Source: Candidatus Omnitrophota bacterium (GTDB lineage: Bacteria; Omnitrophota; Koll11; Gygaellales; JAHJCI01). Taken from it: DNA of 13,711 nt. Each line of letters opens with the position of its first letter. Within the stretch, counting starts at the first letter, position 1. Under the pieces are notes generated by a model that worked only from the letters and a program-made list of their open reading frames with translations, did no database searches and had not been told where the DNA came from. A program made the translations under genes and the position numbers. Shown piece after piece: positions 1-5,855 of this stretch. The stretch is taken from NCBI GenBank assembly GCA_030622705.1, contig JAUXFU010000005.1:1-13711 (forward strand). The letters are read 5' to 3'.

Positions 1-447
1 TGTGATGGAGAAGCAGTATTTACATACAGTAGAACAGGGGGAACGTTTGGTTTGTATTTTGCAATTAAGCAAAAAGGAGACAGCCAGCAGATAGTCGAAG
101 CAATTCGTGAATACTTCAATTATATAGGGTATATTTATAAAAACAAAGCGAAGCCCGTTCTTAATAAAAATAATGATATTAAACCAGCTATTTATTATAG
201 AGTGACTAGAATTGATGAGCTAAGAATTATTATTGATCATTTTGATAGGTATCCTTTGCAAAGTAAAAGAAAACAAGAACCGTATCAGGTGTGGCGTGAT
301 ATGGTTATACATAAGATAGAGAATTACCGTGATATAGATTATGATACGCGTAAGGCTTTGGCAAAGAAACTTACAGATTTAAATTTACAAAGTCGAACCC
401 TTGTCGTGCAAGAAGGTACAGAAGAAATTGCTGTATTAGCTCAATAA
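1..447 (+). CDS. LAGLIDADG homing endonuclease, 5' truncated by the window edge
   Basis: The open frame is already running at base 1, so the N-terminus lies outside the window; 148 codons and a TAA are visible. The first visible residues are CDGEAVF, which fits the end of a LAGLIDADG helix (usual form ADGEG.F), with the catalytic acidic residue as the D. After this come the usual family landmarks: FAIKQKG, a YIY strand, YRVTRIDELRIIIDHFDRYPLQSKR, and a helix with W and K residues. This is one of the more recognisable single-motif endonuclease patterns. Such proteins dimerise and make a site-specific double-strand break that spreads their own gene or host intron. I see no group I intron core or interrupted host gene in the 102 nt downstream, so it may be free-standing or its host may lie upstream. 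It is AT-rich compared with its neighbours, consistent with mobility. Family assignment is firm; host context is unknown. Confidence 0.85.
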   Translation, partial: CDGEAVFTYSRTGGTFGLYFAIKQKGDSQQIVEAIREYFNYIGYIYKNKAKPVLNKNNDIKPAIYYRVTRIDELRIIIDHFDRYPLQSKRKQEPYQVWRDMVIHKIENYRDIDYDTRKALAKKLTDLNLQSRTLVVQEGTEEIAVLAQ

Positions 448-489
448 TCAAGAGTCCGCGACAACAAATTCATAAATAGCTACCAGGGG

Positions 490-519
490 TTAAAAACAGC
501 TCGGATAGAGGGGTATTAT
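490..519 (+). promoter_or_regulatory. possible promoter for parA
   Basis: A -35-like TTAAAA (490-495) and a -10-like TATTAT (514-519) are separated by 18 nt and lie 30 nt before the parA start. The -10 matches the consensus at five of six bases and the -35 at four of six. The gap between the endonuclease gene and parA otherwise shows nothing I recognise. This is a pattern match only. Confidence 0.25.
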
Positions 520-549
520 TGCATTACCGCAGCGCGAGAGAAAGATCCA

Positions 550-1350
550 ATGGGTAAAATTATCGCTGTTTGTAATCAAAAGGGCGGTACAGGTAAAACT
601 ACCTCCGCGATAAATATAGCAGCTAATTTAGCATTAATGGCTAAGCGAGTTTTGGTTATTGATTTAGACCCTCAGGCAAACGCTACTAGTGGTTTAGGTA
701 TAAATAGACATGATATCCAAAAAAGCAGTTATCATATTCTATTGGAAGAGCAAAAGGTAAAAGAAATATTGCAACTCACGGCAGTTGAGAATCTTTATTT
801 AGTTCCCTCTAATTTAGACCTTACAGGCGCGGAGGTAGAGTTAGTGGGTGTTTTGGGCAGGGAGCATAGGTTAAAAAAGGTTTTACTAAATGAGAAGGAT
901 GATTTTGATTTTATAATTATTGACTCGCCGCCCTCTTTAGGATTATTAACTATCAATGCTTTGTGTGCGGCAGATTCAGTACTTATCCCGGTTCAATGCG
1001 AATTTTATGCACTAGAGGGGGTAACACAATTAGTTAATACTATCAAACTTGTAAAAGACAATCTCAATCCTGAGCTTGTCATTGAGGGCGTAATTCTTAC
1101 TATGGCGGATTTTCGTACCAATCTTACTAAGGAGGTGATTCAGGAGGCAAGGGGGTATTTTAAAGAAAAGGTTTATGATACGGTTATCCCCAGAAGCGTT
1201 CGTTTGTCAGAGGCGCCAAGTTTTGGGAAGCCCATTGCTGTATATGATAAGAACTCGATAGGCGCACAGAAATACGAAGAGTTAACGCAAGAATTATTAG
1301 GCATAGCAGTGTCGAACGTAGAAGTGGATGCTCCTGATTACGTAGAATAG
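550..1350 (+). CDS. parA: ParA/Soj chromosome-partitioning ATPase
   Basis: This is a ParA-family P-loop ATPase of 266 residues, the normal length for chromosomal Soj. The deviant Walker A motif KGGTGKTT is at residues 11-18, with the signature lysine K11 and the P-loop lysine K16. The switch I/Walker A' region is VIDLDPQANAT (D40), and Walker B is IIIDSPPS (D125). The C-terminal part carries the typical RTNLTKEV and IPRSVRLSEAPSFGKP segments. ParA dimers bind DNA non-specifically and move ParB-parS complexes during chromosome segregation. The start has a GAGAGAAAGA stretch upstream as a plausible ribosome site. Its partner parB follows after an unusually long 243-nt gap. No parS-like sequence related to TGTTTCACGTGAAACA was noticed in the window. 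Confidence 0.96.
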   Translation: MGKIIAVCNQKGGTGKTTSAINIAANLALMAKRVLVIDLDPQANATSGLGINRHDIQKSSYHILLEEQKVKEILQLTAVENLYLVPSNLDLTGAEVELVGVLGREHRLKKVLLNEKDDFDFIIIDSPPSLGLLTINALCAADSVLIPVQCEFYALEGVTQLVNTIKLVKDNLNPELVIEGVILTMADFRTNLTKEVIQEARGYFKEKVYDTVIPRSVRLSEAPSFGKPIAVYDKNSIGAQKYEELTQELLGIAVSNVEVDAPDYVE

Positions 1351-1361
1351 TTTTAATTACC

Positions 1362-1434
1362 ATCTGCAATTATAGAGAATTGCGAGGACTAAGCCCTGGA
1401 AATTCTTCCAGAATTTCTCGGGTGCAGATTTTTT
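1362..1434 (+). terminator. structured hairpin with T-run after parA
   Basis: The outer arms ATCTGCA (1362-1368) and TGCAGAT (1423-1429) pair perfectly and run into a tract of six T (1429-1434). Inside, GAGAATT (1375-1381) can pair with AATTTCTC (1412-1419), leaving one bulge. At the tip CTGGAA (1396-1401) pairs with TTCCAG (1406-1411) around the loop ATTC. The shape fits an intrinsic terminator or attenuator. The lower stem is AT-rich, so strength is uncertain. It would partly uncouple parB from parA. Confidence 0.45.
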
Positions 1435-1448
1435 CCTAATGCAAACCT

Positions 1449-1460
1449 AATCTGTGTAAT
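1449..1460 (-). repeat. dispersed 12-mer ATTACACAGATT, copy 1
   Basis: AATCTGTGTAAT is the reverse complement of a 12-mer found seven times in this window and never inside a confident gene. The element here is extended by CTGG, as in a partial second unit. Confidence 0.8.
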
Positions 1461-1473
1461 CTGGTTTTCATTT

Positions 1474-1517
1474 TTCGACTTTGCGCAGGAGTAATGGTGA
1501 GCGCAGTCGAACCATTA
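1474..1517. repeat. inverted-repeat element with TTCGACT/AGTCGAA arms
   Basis: TTCGACT (1474-1480) pairs with AGTCGAA (1505-1511), and inside it GCGC (1483-1486) pairs with GCGC (1501-1504). An overlapping alternative pairs TAATGGT (1492-1498) with ACCATTA (1511-1517). The word GAGCGCAGTCGAA is one I recall from intergenic repeats in several unrelated bacterial genomes; that is recollection, not a search. No function is evident. Confidence 0.6.
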
Positions 1518-1520
1518 AAT

Positions 1521-1579
1521 AACTTGCAAGTTGAATGAGACGGTTCTCAAGGAGGAGAGGAGTGGTTGATACGGTATCA
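1521..1579. promoter_or_regulatory. palindromes just upstream of parB
   Basis: AACTTGCAAGTT (1521-1532) is a perfect 12-bp palindrome. It is followed by TGAGA-CGGT-TCTCA, then TGATAC-G-GTATCA (1567-1579) immediately before the parB ribosome site AGGAG (1581-1585). Perfect palindromes beside a partition gene could be operators or ParB-related sites, but none matches the known parS consensus. Function is a guess. Confidence 0.3.
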
Positions 1580-1593
1580 GAGGAGTCAATATA

Positions 1594-2442
1594 ATGGAAA
1601 AAAAAGCTTTAGGTAAAGGAATCAGTGCTTTAATTCCGGAGAAGGCGCCTGAAGAAACAGGCAAAGGAATTAGTTATTTAAAATTAGAACAGATTAAACC
1701 CAGTCCTTTACAGCCGCGTGAGAATTTTGATAACCAGCTCTTAGAGGAATTAACCCTATCGATTAAAGAAAAAGGGGTGATTCAGCCGATTTTGGTTAGA
1801 CGTAAGGGGGAATTGTATGAAATAATTGCAGGCGAAAGAAGATTCCGCGCAGCCAATTTATTGAATTTAAAAACAATCCCCGTAATTATCAAAAATGTGG
1901 AAGATAGAGATTGCTTAGAATTGTCCTTAATAGAAAACATTCAAAGACAAGATCTCAATCCTATCGAAAAGGCCTATGCTTATCAATACCTTATTGACAA
2001 ATTTCAAGTTACACAAGAAAAGATTAGTGTGGCTATGGGTAAGGCAAGGGTTTCTATTGCTAACACCTTGCGGTTATTGAAATTACCCCAAGAGATTCAA
2101 GATGAGGTCAAAAATGGCCGCCTCTCTTTTGCTCATGGAAGGGCGCTTCTTGAGATAGATGATGTAAATCAACAGCGCCATTTAGCACAAGAAGTTATTT
2201 CTAATCACTTGTCAGTCAGAGAGTTAGAAAACTTGGTTAAGAGATTACGACCAAAAACACCTAGAACTCGGCTAAGAGTTGAATTAAAAGAGCCTTATTT
2301 GGCGGTGCTCGAGGAGGAGTTGCAGCGTATTTTAGCTACAAAAGTTAGAATTATCAAGAGAAAGAAGCAAGGGCATGTTTTTATTGAGTTCTACTCTCAA
2401 GAGGACTTGGAGAGGATTGTGAATAGGTTAAAAGGAGGGTAA
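1594..2442 (+). CDS. parB: ParB/Spo0J chromosome-partitioning CTPase and DNA-binding protein
   Basis: This is a 282-residue ParB/Spo0J, the usual length. The basic N-terminal tail KALGKGISALI is the ParA-stimulating segment. The N-terminal CTP-binding domain follows, with GERRFRA at residues 80-86 (box II, needed for CTP binding and spreading) and IENIQRQDLNPIEKA (box III; most homologs have ENLQR, so I116 is a conservative change). The helix-turn-helix for parS recognition lies at about 137-162 (VTQEKISVAMGKARVSIANTLRLL). The C-terminal dimerisation region is rich in basic residues. It loads on parS, slides and recruits SMC and ParA. AGGAG at 1581-1585 with an 8-nt spacer supports the ATG at 1594. 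A strong SD for ndk overlaps its 3' end. Confidence 0.96.
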   Translation: MEKKALGKGISALIPEKAPEETGKGISYLKLEQIKPSPLQPRENFDNQLLEELTLSIKEKGVIQPILVRRKGELYEIIAGERRFRAANLLNLKTIPVIIKNVEDRDCLELSLIENIQRQDLNPIEKAYAYQYLIDKFQVTQEKISVAMGKARVSIANTLRLLKLPQEIQDEVKNGRLSFAHGRALLEIDDVNQQRHLAQEVISNHLSVRELENLVKRLRPKTPRTRLRVELKEPYLAVLEEELQRILATKVRIIKRKKQGHVFIEFYSQEDLERIVNRLKGG

Positions 2443-2449
2443 GGGTTTA

Positions 2450-2953
2450 ATGAATGAAGCTACTTTTATTTTGATTAAGCCGGATGGATTAAAGAAGTCT
2501 TTAACCGGTAATATATTAACGCGCCTTTCGGAAACTAAATTGGAGATTGTTGCTGCGAAGATTTTACGTGTTCCAAAGGAATTAGCTGAAACCCATTATA
2601 TTCATCTCAAGGACGAACCCTTTTTCCCCGAGTTAATCCAATATATCCAGGGAGAACTTCATAACCGCAGGAAAATTATGGCTTTGGCTTATTGGGGAGA
2701 AGGAGCAATTTCTAAATGTCGAGAGTTAGCCGGAATAACCAATCCTGAGGAAGCAGAATCTACCTCTATCCGGGGGGCTTATGGCCGGATTACCACCTGC
2801 GGACTATATGAGAATGTGATTCATGTTTCTGCCAATAAAGCTGATGCTGAGCGGGAGATTAAATTATGGTTTAGGCCGGAAGAGCTTATTGTTGATTTGT
2901 ATCCAACAAAAGAGATTATTGAGGATAAGTTTAAGTTGAAGGCCTGGGCATAA
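2450..2953 (+). CDS. ndk: nucleoside diphosphate kinase
   Basis: Ndk transfers the gamma phosphate of ATP to other nucleoside diphosphates through a phosphohistidine. The catalytic histidine is H125 in ENVIHVSA (usual form NVIHGSD). Other family landmarks are FILIKPDG (K10), HYIHLKDEPFF, ALAYWGEGAI and SIRGAYGR. At 167 residues it is longer than the common 140 to 150. The extra residues lie around the segment NRRKIMALAYWGEGAISKC and in a C-terminal extension after LWFRPEEL. The G to V change beside the active histidine is not unusual in divergent members. AAAGGAGGG (2431-2439) lies inside the end of parB, 7 nt after which comes the parB stop region and then ATG 2450, so ndk is probably translationally coupled to parB. 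Confidence 0.93.
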   Translation: MNEATFILIKPDGLKKSLTGNILTRLSETKLEIVAAKILRVPKELAETHYIHLKDEPFFPELIQYIQGELHNRRKIMALAYWGEGAISKCRELAGITNPEEAESTSIRGAYGRITTCGLYENVIHVSANKADAEREIKLWFRPEELIVDLYPTKEIIEDKFKLKAWA

Positions 2954-3031
2954 GATAGCTTTAAATAAACAATTTTATAAGTTTTTCTTTCTGTTTTCTA
3001 TAGTTAGATTTTTGATGGTATTAGATATAAC

Positions 3032-3038
3032 AGGAGGT
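3032..3038 (+). promoter_or_regulatory. ribosome binding site that fixes the yicC start
   Basis: AGGAGGT lies 9 nt before ATG 3048. An upstream in-frame ATG at 3012 has no such sequence, so the shorter protein starting MIKSMTGFG is preferred, which is also the standard N-terminus of the family. Confidence 0.85.
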
Positions 3039-3047
3039 GTGTACAGT

Positions 3048-3875
3048 ATGATTAAGAGTATGACAGGGTTTGGAGGCGTGAAGGGATGTATCGTGCCCTG
3101 GGGGAGAGTAAACGTGGAGATTCGCAGCGTGAACCACCGTTTTTTAGATATAGTTTTACATCTACCCGAAGGCTTATTGCATTTAGAGCAGAAATTTAAG
3201 GATGAGATTACCAAAAGGATAAAACGGGGTCATGTAGTCTGTCGGTTAGAGATAAATCACTTTCAGGTTAAAAGACCGGTATTAAATAAGCCTTTAATCA
3301 AAGAATACTATCTTTCGCTTAAACAAATTTCACGCCAACTTAATCTTAGGCAGGAAATCAATATTGATACCCTGGTAGGGCTGCCGGGCGTATGGAGCGT
3401 ACAGTCTCCCCGGTCAACTTTATCTATTGGGTGGCTCAAAGTTAAGCCTTTGTTAAAGAAGGCATTGGATAGGGTTATTCAGAGGCGCGAACAGGAGGGT
3501 AGGGCGCTTTGTAAGGATTTAAATGCAAGGATACGGAACTTTGAACAGATGTTACGTATAATCAAAGCAAGATTCAATAAGGCAGTAAAGCAGGAATTAA
3601 AGGCTTATAAACCTAAGGAAGAGCAAAACAGCTTATTAAAGAATTCAGATATTAATGAGGAAATTGTCCGTATGGATTTTCATGCTCAAAGCCTTACACG
3701 CCGCCTTAAGAATAAAAAAGCAGTGGGTAAAGAATTAGATTTTATTTTACAGGAAATGCAGCGGGAGGCAAATACTACCGGGGCAAAGTCGATTGATGCG
3801 CTTATTTCCAGCAAGATAGTAGGGATGAAGAGCGAGATTGAAAAGATGCGTGAACAGGTCCAGAATGTGGAATAA
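3048..3875 (+). CDS. yicC: YicC/YloC-family endoribonuclease
   Basis: A 275-residue protein of the YicC family. It opens with the family signature MIKSMTGFG and RSVNHRFLDIVLHLPEG. It closes with the DUF1732 signature DFILQEMQREANTTGAKS followed by a basic and acidic helix ending REQVQNVE. Members from E. coli and Bacillus are reported metal-dependent endoribonucleases acting on RNA and are linked to sRNA turnover and stationary-phase survival. The gene stands directly before gmk and rpoZ, an order conserved in many phyla. The stretch between (HFQVKRPVLNKPLIKEYY and LVGLPGVW) is also typical. A 12-bp perfect inverted repeat begins 7 nt after its stop codon. Confidence 0.92.
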   Translation: MIKSMTGFGGVKGCIVPWGRVNVEIRSVNHRFLDIVLHLPEGLLHLEQKFKDEITKRIKRGHVVCRLEINHFQVKRPVLNKPLIKEYYLSLKQISRQLNLRQEINIDTLVGLPGVWSVQSPRSTLSIGWLKVKPLLKKALDRVIQRREQEGRALCKDLNARIRNFEQMLRIIKARFNKAVKQELKAYKPKEEQNSLLKNSDINEEIVRMDFHAQSLTRRLKNKKAVGKELDFILQEMQREANTTGAKSIDALISSKIVGMKSEIEKMREQVQNVE

Positions 3876-3881
3876 ACGCCA

Positions 3882-3921
3882 CCCTTCTTGCTTACGAAAG
3901 AATACTAAGAAGCAAGAAGGG
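3882..3921. repeat. perfect 12-bp hairpin between yicC and gmk
   Basis: CCCTTCTTGCTT (3882-3893) and AAGCAAGAAGGG (3910-3921) are exact reverse complements with a 16-nt loop. It starts right after the yicC stop and ends 15 nt before the gmk ATG. There is no T-run, so it is unlikely to be a simple terminator. It could limit gmk translation or protect the yicC 3' end. The arm words resemble the TTCTTGC units found at 12944-12992. Confidence 0.7.
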
Positions 3922-3936
3922 CGAAATAGGGCGAAG

Positions 3937-4527
3937 ATGGGGTTTATTTTTGTTATTTCCGGACCTTCTGGTTCTGGTAAAACTACGCTTGCCAAAAAGG
4001 TAATCAAGCAGCCGCAATTAAGAAATAGGCTTATTAAGCCAGTTTCTTTTACTACTCGTCCCAAAAGACCGGGAGAAAGACACGGGCGGGATTACATTTT
4101 TATCTCAGCCAGTGATTTCCGGATGCTGATTAAGGAAAAAAAAATCCTTGAACATACACGCTATTTAGGATATGATTACGGCACGTCTTGTGATGTTCTG
4201 GAACAGTCGGTAAGAAAAGGCTTGAGCCTAATTTTGTGTTTAGATATCAAGGGCGCTTTGTTTATAAAAAGGGCATATTTGGATAGAGCAATAACGATTT
4301 TTGTAAAACCGCCCTCCCTAGCCATTGCAAAGAGCCGGATTTTAGCGCGTTCAAAAAAGACTAGATCTAAAGATGCTGATAAACGGATACAATTAGCCGG
4401 TAAAGAAATGGATTATACTCAATACTATGATTATTGCCTGCTAAATGATAATTTAAACAGCGCAACCAGAGAAATTAGTAATATAATTCAGCAGGCTCTT
4501 AAAATGAGAGCGCTGAAAAATTCTTAA
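3937..4527 (+). CDS. gmk: guanylate kinase
   Basis: Gmk phosphorylates GMP to GDP with ATP in the cytoplasm. The 196-residue protein starting MGFIFVISGPSGSGKTT has the P-loop GPSGSGKT at residues 9-16. The GMP-binding segment is SFTTRPKRPGERHGRDYIFI (T39, T40, R41, E47, G50, D52, Y53). LDIKGAL stands in the place of the common DVQGA. The lid arginines appear as SRILARSKKTRSKD, and the end QYYDYCLLNDNLNSATREI matches the family's YDYVVVNDDLD. An in-frame ATG at 3838 would give 33 more residues, but these overlap yicC and the hairpin and do not resemble Gmk, so 3937 is preferred. The ribosome site is weak. The stop codon lies in the loop of an 11-bp hairpin. Confidence 0.94.
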   Translation: MGFIFVISGPSGSGKTTLAKKVIKQPQLRNRLIKPVSFTTRPKRPGERHGRDYIFISASDFRMLIKEKKILEHTRYLGYDYGTSCDVLEQSVRKGLSLILCLDIKGALFIKRAYLDRAITIFVKPPSLAIAKSRILARSKKTRSKDADKRIQLAGKEMDYTQYYDYCLLNDNLNSATREISNIIQQALKMRALKNS

Positions 4528-4546
4528 AAACTATATCAGCGCTCTC
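4506..4546. repeat. 11-bp hairpin whose loop contains the gmk stop codon
   Basis: GAGAGCGCTGA (4506-4516) and TCAGCGCTCTC (4536-4546) are exact reverse complements; the gmk TAA (4525-4527) lies in the 19-nt loop. The left arm therefore encodes part of the Gmk C-terminus. No T-run follows; instead the ATTACACAGATT repeat begins. It may act in mRNA 3' end protection or termination. Confidence 0.7.
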
Positions 4547-4548
4547 TG

Positions 4549-4610
4549 ATTACACAGATTAGTTTTGATTACACAGATTTTTTTCCGAAGAGAACATAAT
4601 CTGTGTAATC
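4549..4610. repeat. three copies of ATTACACAGATT, two forming a 13-bp hairpin
   Basis: Forward copies lie at 4549-4560 and 4568-4579 and a reverse copy at 4598-4609. GATTACACAGATT (4567-4579) and AATCTGTGTAATC (4598-4610) are perfectly complementary with an 18-nt loop that starts with T residues. Confidence 0.85.
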
Positions 4611-4631
4611 TGATTTTAATCTTTTAATCAA

Positions 4632-4666
4632 AGGCCTCTGTATATTTTAGACTTTTTCAGAGACCT
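4632..4666. repeat. AGGCCTCTG/CAGAGACCT hairpin
   Basis: AGGCCTCTG (4632-4640) pairs with CAGAGACCT (4658-4666) with one mismatch. A related imperfect pairing, AGAGGTT with AAGCCTCT, occurs in the gap after coaC at about 5864-5899. Confidence 0.5.
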
Positions 4667-4693
4667 CAAGATAAAGAGTAGACAGCAGCACGG

Positions 4694-4754
4694 GCAAGAA
4701 AATCGGCTTCGCCGATGACTTTTATCTCTGGTCACAGGCGATTTTCGCAGTCCC
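4694..4754. repeat. structured repeat unit A upstream of rpoZ
   Basis: This 61-nt unit begins with a 25-bp sequence (4694-4718, starting GCAAGAAAATCGGCTTCGCC) that is repeated exactly at 4820-4844 and ends with CGATTTTCGC-A-GTCCC (4739-4754). Within it ATCGGC-TTC-GCCGAT (4702-4716) is a tight hairpin, and outer arms GAAAATCG (4698-4705) and CGATTTTC (4739-4746) close a larger one. The nested stems resemble REP-type or miniature mobile elements in form. Confidence 0.8.
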
Positions 4755-4762
4755 AGCCGTTT

Positions 4763-4816
4763 TGCTTTGCGTGGCAAAGCAGGCGGAGATAGGAAAGTAT
4801 TTTTATACTTTTCTAT
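4763..4816. repeat. two hairpins between the repeat units
   Basis: TGCTTTGC-GTG-GCAAAGCA (4763-4781) is a perfect 8-bp stem. ATAGGAAAGTAT (4789-4800) and ATACTTTTCTAT (4805-4816) form a 12-bp stem with one G-T pair and a TTTT loop. Together with the flanking units the region 4694-4868 is almost entirely hairpins. Confidence 0.75.
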
Positions 4817-4819
4817 GCA

Positions 4820-4868
4820 GCAAGAAAATCGGCTTCGCCGATGATCTTCGAACGATTTTCGCCGTCCC
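4820..4868. repeat. structured repeat unit B upstream of rpoZ
   Basis: This second copy of the unit at 4694-4754 has an identical first 25 bp (4820-4844), then a shorter spacer, then CGATTTTCGC-C-GTCCC (4853-4868). Arms GAAAATCG (4824-4831) and CGATTTTC (4853-4860) are kept. At 49 nt it is 12 nt shorter in the spacer than unit A. It ends 22 nt before the rpoZ ATG. Confidence 0.8.
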
Positions 4869-4890
4869 CAAGAATAAATACATTCGGGCA

Positions 4891-5088
4891 ATGGGATATA
4901 TTCCAATCGAAAGACTTTTAGATAAGGCGGATAATTCAATCTACAAACTCGTAATACTCGCGGCAAAGAGGACGCTGGAGATTTCCGAAGGGCAGCCCAA
5001 ATTGGTCGCGGTAAATTCTTCGCTTAGGCCTTCCGATATAGCGCTTGAGGAAATTGCGCAGGGAAAGGTTCAGCTCAAGGCAAGCTAG
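4891..5088 (+). CDS. rpoZ: RNA polymerase omega subunit
   Basis: A 65-residue protein starting MGYIPIERLLDKADNSIYKLVILAAKRTLEISEG matches the omega (Rpb6) family. The helix-rich core IYKLVILAAKRTLEI clamps the beta' C-terminus, and the end SSLRPSDIALEEIAQGKV is the usual TTIALQEIAEGKV-like segment. Omega helps RNA polymerase assembly and, in some phyla, ppGpp binding. The open frame extends upstream to 4762, but that part is read through the hairpin repeats and does not look like omega, so ATG 4891 is preferred. No Shine-Dalgarno sequence is visible before it (context ATTCGGGCAATG). It sits between gmk and coaC as in the conserved order. The product is short but complete in its core. Confidence 0.9.
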   Translation: MGYIPIERLLDKADNSIYKLVILAAKRTLEISEGQPKLVAVNSSLRPSDIALEEIAQGKVQLKAS

Positions 5089-5168
5089 AGAAATAAATTC
5101 TCTATCTGCGTGCGGAGAATGCCGGAAACCCAAAGAAACGGTTTTGATACGAGCGCGTAGCGTTAGCT

Positions 5169-5768
5169 ATGAAATCCAAGAATATTCTTCTGGGGGTAAC
5201 CGCAAGTATTGCTATATATAAGGTTTGTGAGGTTATTCGCAGGTTACTTAAGCTTAATTTCGAACTAAGCGTGGTAATGACCAGCAACGCCACGCAGCTA
5301 ATCTCTCCCCGGATTTTCACGGCTTTAATTGGCGGGCGGGTTTATCCTCGCGCCAATGCATTGGCGTGGGGGCGAATTTCTCATGCCAAAATTTTTAGCG
5401 AGCAGGATGAATTTACAGGCTCTCTTAATTGGGAATTAGAACATATTTCTTTGGCAAAAAGAGCCGACTTAGTTTTGATTGTGCCTGCTACCGCTAATAT
5501 CATTGGCAAAATCGCCAGTGGTATTGCCGATGATTTATTAACTACAACTGTTATAGCAACCCGCGCTCCTGTTTTAATTGCTCCGGCGATGAATGATCAG
5601 ATGTATAGAAATAAGATTGTTCAGGCAAATATCCAGAGGTTAAAAGGTCTCGGGTTTAAGTTTATCGGGCCTAAAACAGGTAAGCTTGCCTGCGGCGATA
5701 TTGGCGTAGGGCATTTGGCGGAGGTAGAAACAATTATAACAAAAGCAAAACGAGAACTGTCATTATAG
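5169..5768 (+). CDS. coaC: CoaC-type flavoprotein (phosphopantothenoylcysteine decarboxylase domain) without CoaB
   Basis: A 199-residue member of the HFCD flavoprotein family, which in coenzyme A synthesis decarboxylates 4'-phosphopantothenoylcysteine using FMN. Landmarks are ILLGVTASIAIYK (FMN phosphate region, about 6-18), the active-site histidine H92 in ELEHISLA, VPATANIIGKIASGIADDLL, the substrate motif PAMNDQMYRN (139-148, family PxMNxxMW), and ACGDIGVGHL (174-183) whose cysteine C175 is the proton donor. Most bacteria fuse this to CoaB (about 400 residues); here the frame stops after CoaC and no CoaB follows before the tRNAs. Between VY (58-59) and KIF (74-76) there is an extra stretch of about 14 residues coded by DNA holding a perfect 16-bp palindrome. 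No clear ribosome site precedes ATG 5169. A different HFCD decarboxylase is possible but less likely given gmk-rpoZ context. Confidence 0.85.
   Translation: MKSKNILLGVTASIAIYKVCEVIRRLLKLNFELSVVMTSNATQLISPRIFTALIGGRVYPRANALAWGRISHAKIFSEQDEFTGSLNWELEHISLAKRADLVLIVPATANIIGKIASGIADDLLTTTVIATRAPVLIAPAMNDQMYRNKIVQANIQRLKGLGFKFIGPKTGKLACGDIGVGHLAEVETIITKAKRELSL
5351..5366. repeat. perfect 16-bp palindrome inside coaC
   Basis: CGCCAATGCATTGGCG reads the same on both strands. It lies in a 42-nt segment (5346-5387) that encodes residues 60-73 of the flavoprotein, a stretch the family does not usually have. The insert keeps the frame. Confidence 0.8.
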
Positions 5769-5830
5769 CGCTGTTGGTTATAGCGGTGTCCATGCATGAG
5801 AAACTACGCGATTATATATTACTGTTGTAG

Positions 5831-5855
5831 CCACGAATAGACACGAAGCCACAGG
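5831..5855. repeat. CACGAA short-unit repeat after coaC
   Basis: CCACGAATAGACACGAAGCC contains CACGAA twice, 11 nt apart, followed by CCACAGG. It is built like the CGGATTACCACGGAT and ATTACACAGATT repeats elsewhere in the window. The whole gap 5769-6008 holds this, an imperfect AGAGGTT/AAGCCTCT stem, and two GCGGCGA words next to tRNA-Cys; I see no gene in it. Confidence 0.45.

Noticed and set aside
448..549. Group I intron 3' end or tRNA after the homing endonuclease
   Set aside because: I found no P7/P9-like conserved pairing, no cloverleaf and no recognisable exon in this stretch.
1521..1579. parS site beside parB
   Set aside because: Neither palindrome resembles the conserved TGTTTCACGTGAAACA sequence; kept only as unassigned palindromes.
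3012..3047. Longer yicC start at ATG 3012
   Set aside because: The extra 12 residues include the Shine-Dalgarno region of the downstream start and are absent from the family N-terminus.
4694..4868. CRISPR array
   Set aside because: There are only two units, of unequal length, with internal hairpins and no spacer pattern or cas genes.
4628..5133. Minus-strand open frames across the gmk-rpoZ gap and rpoZ
   Set aside because: They translate hairpin repeats and the antisense of rpoZ, show no family pattern, and have no ribosome site.
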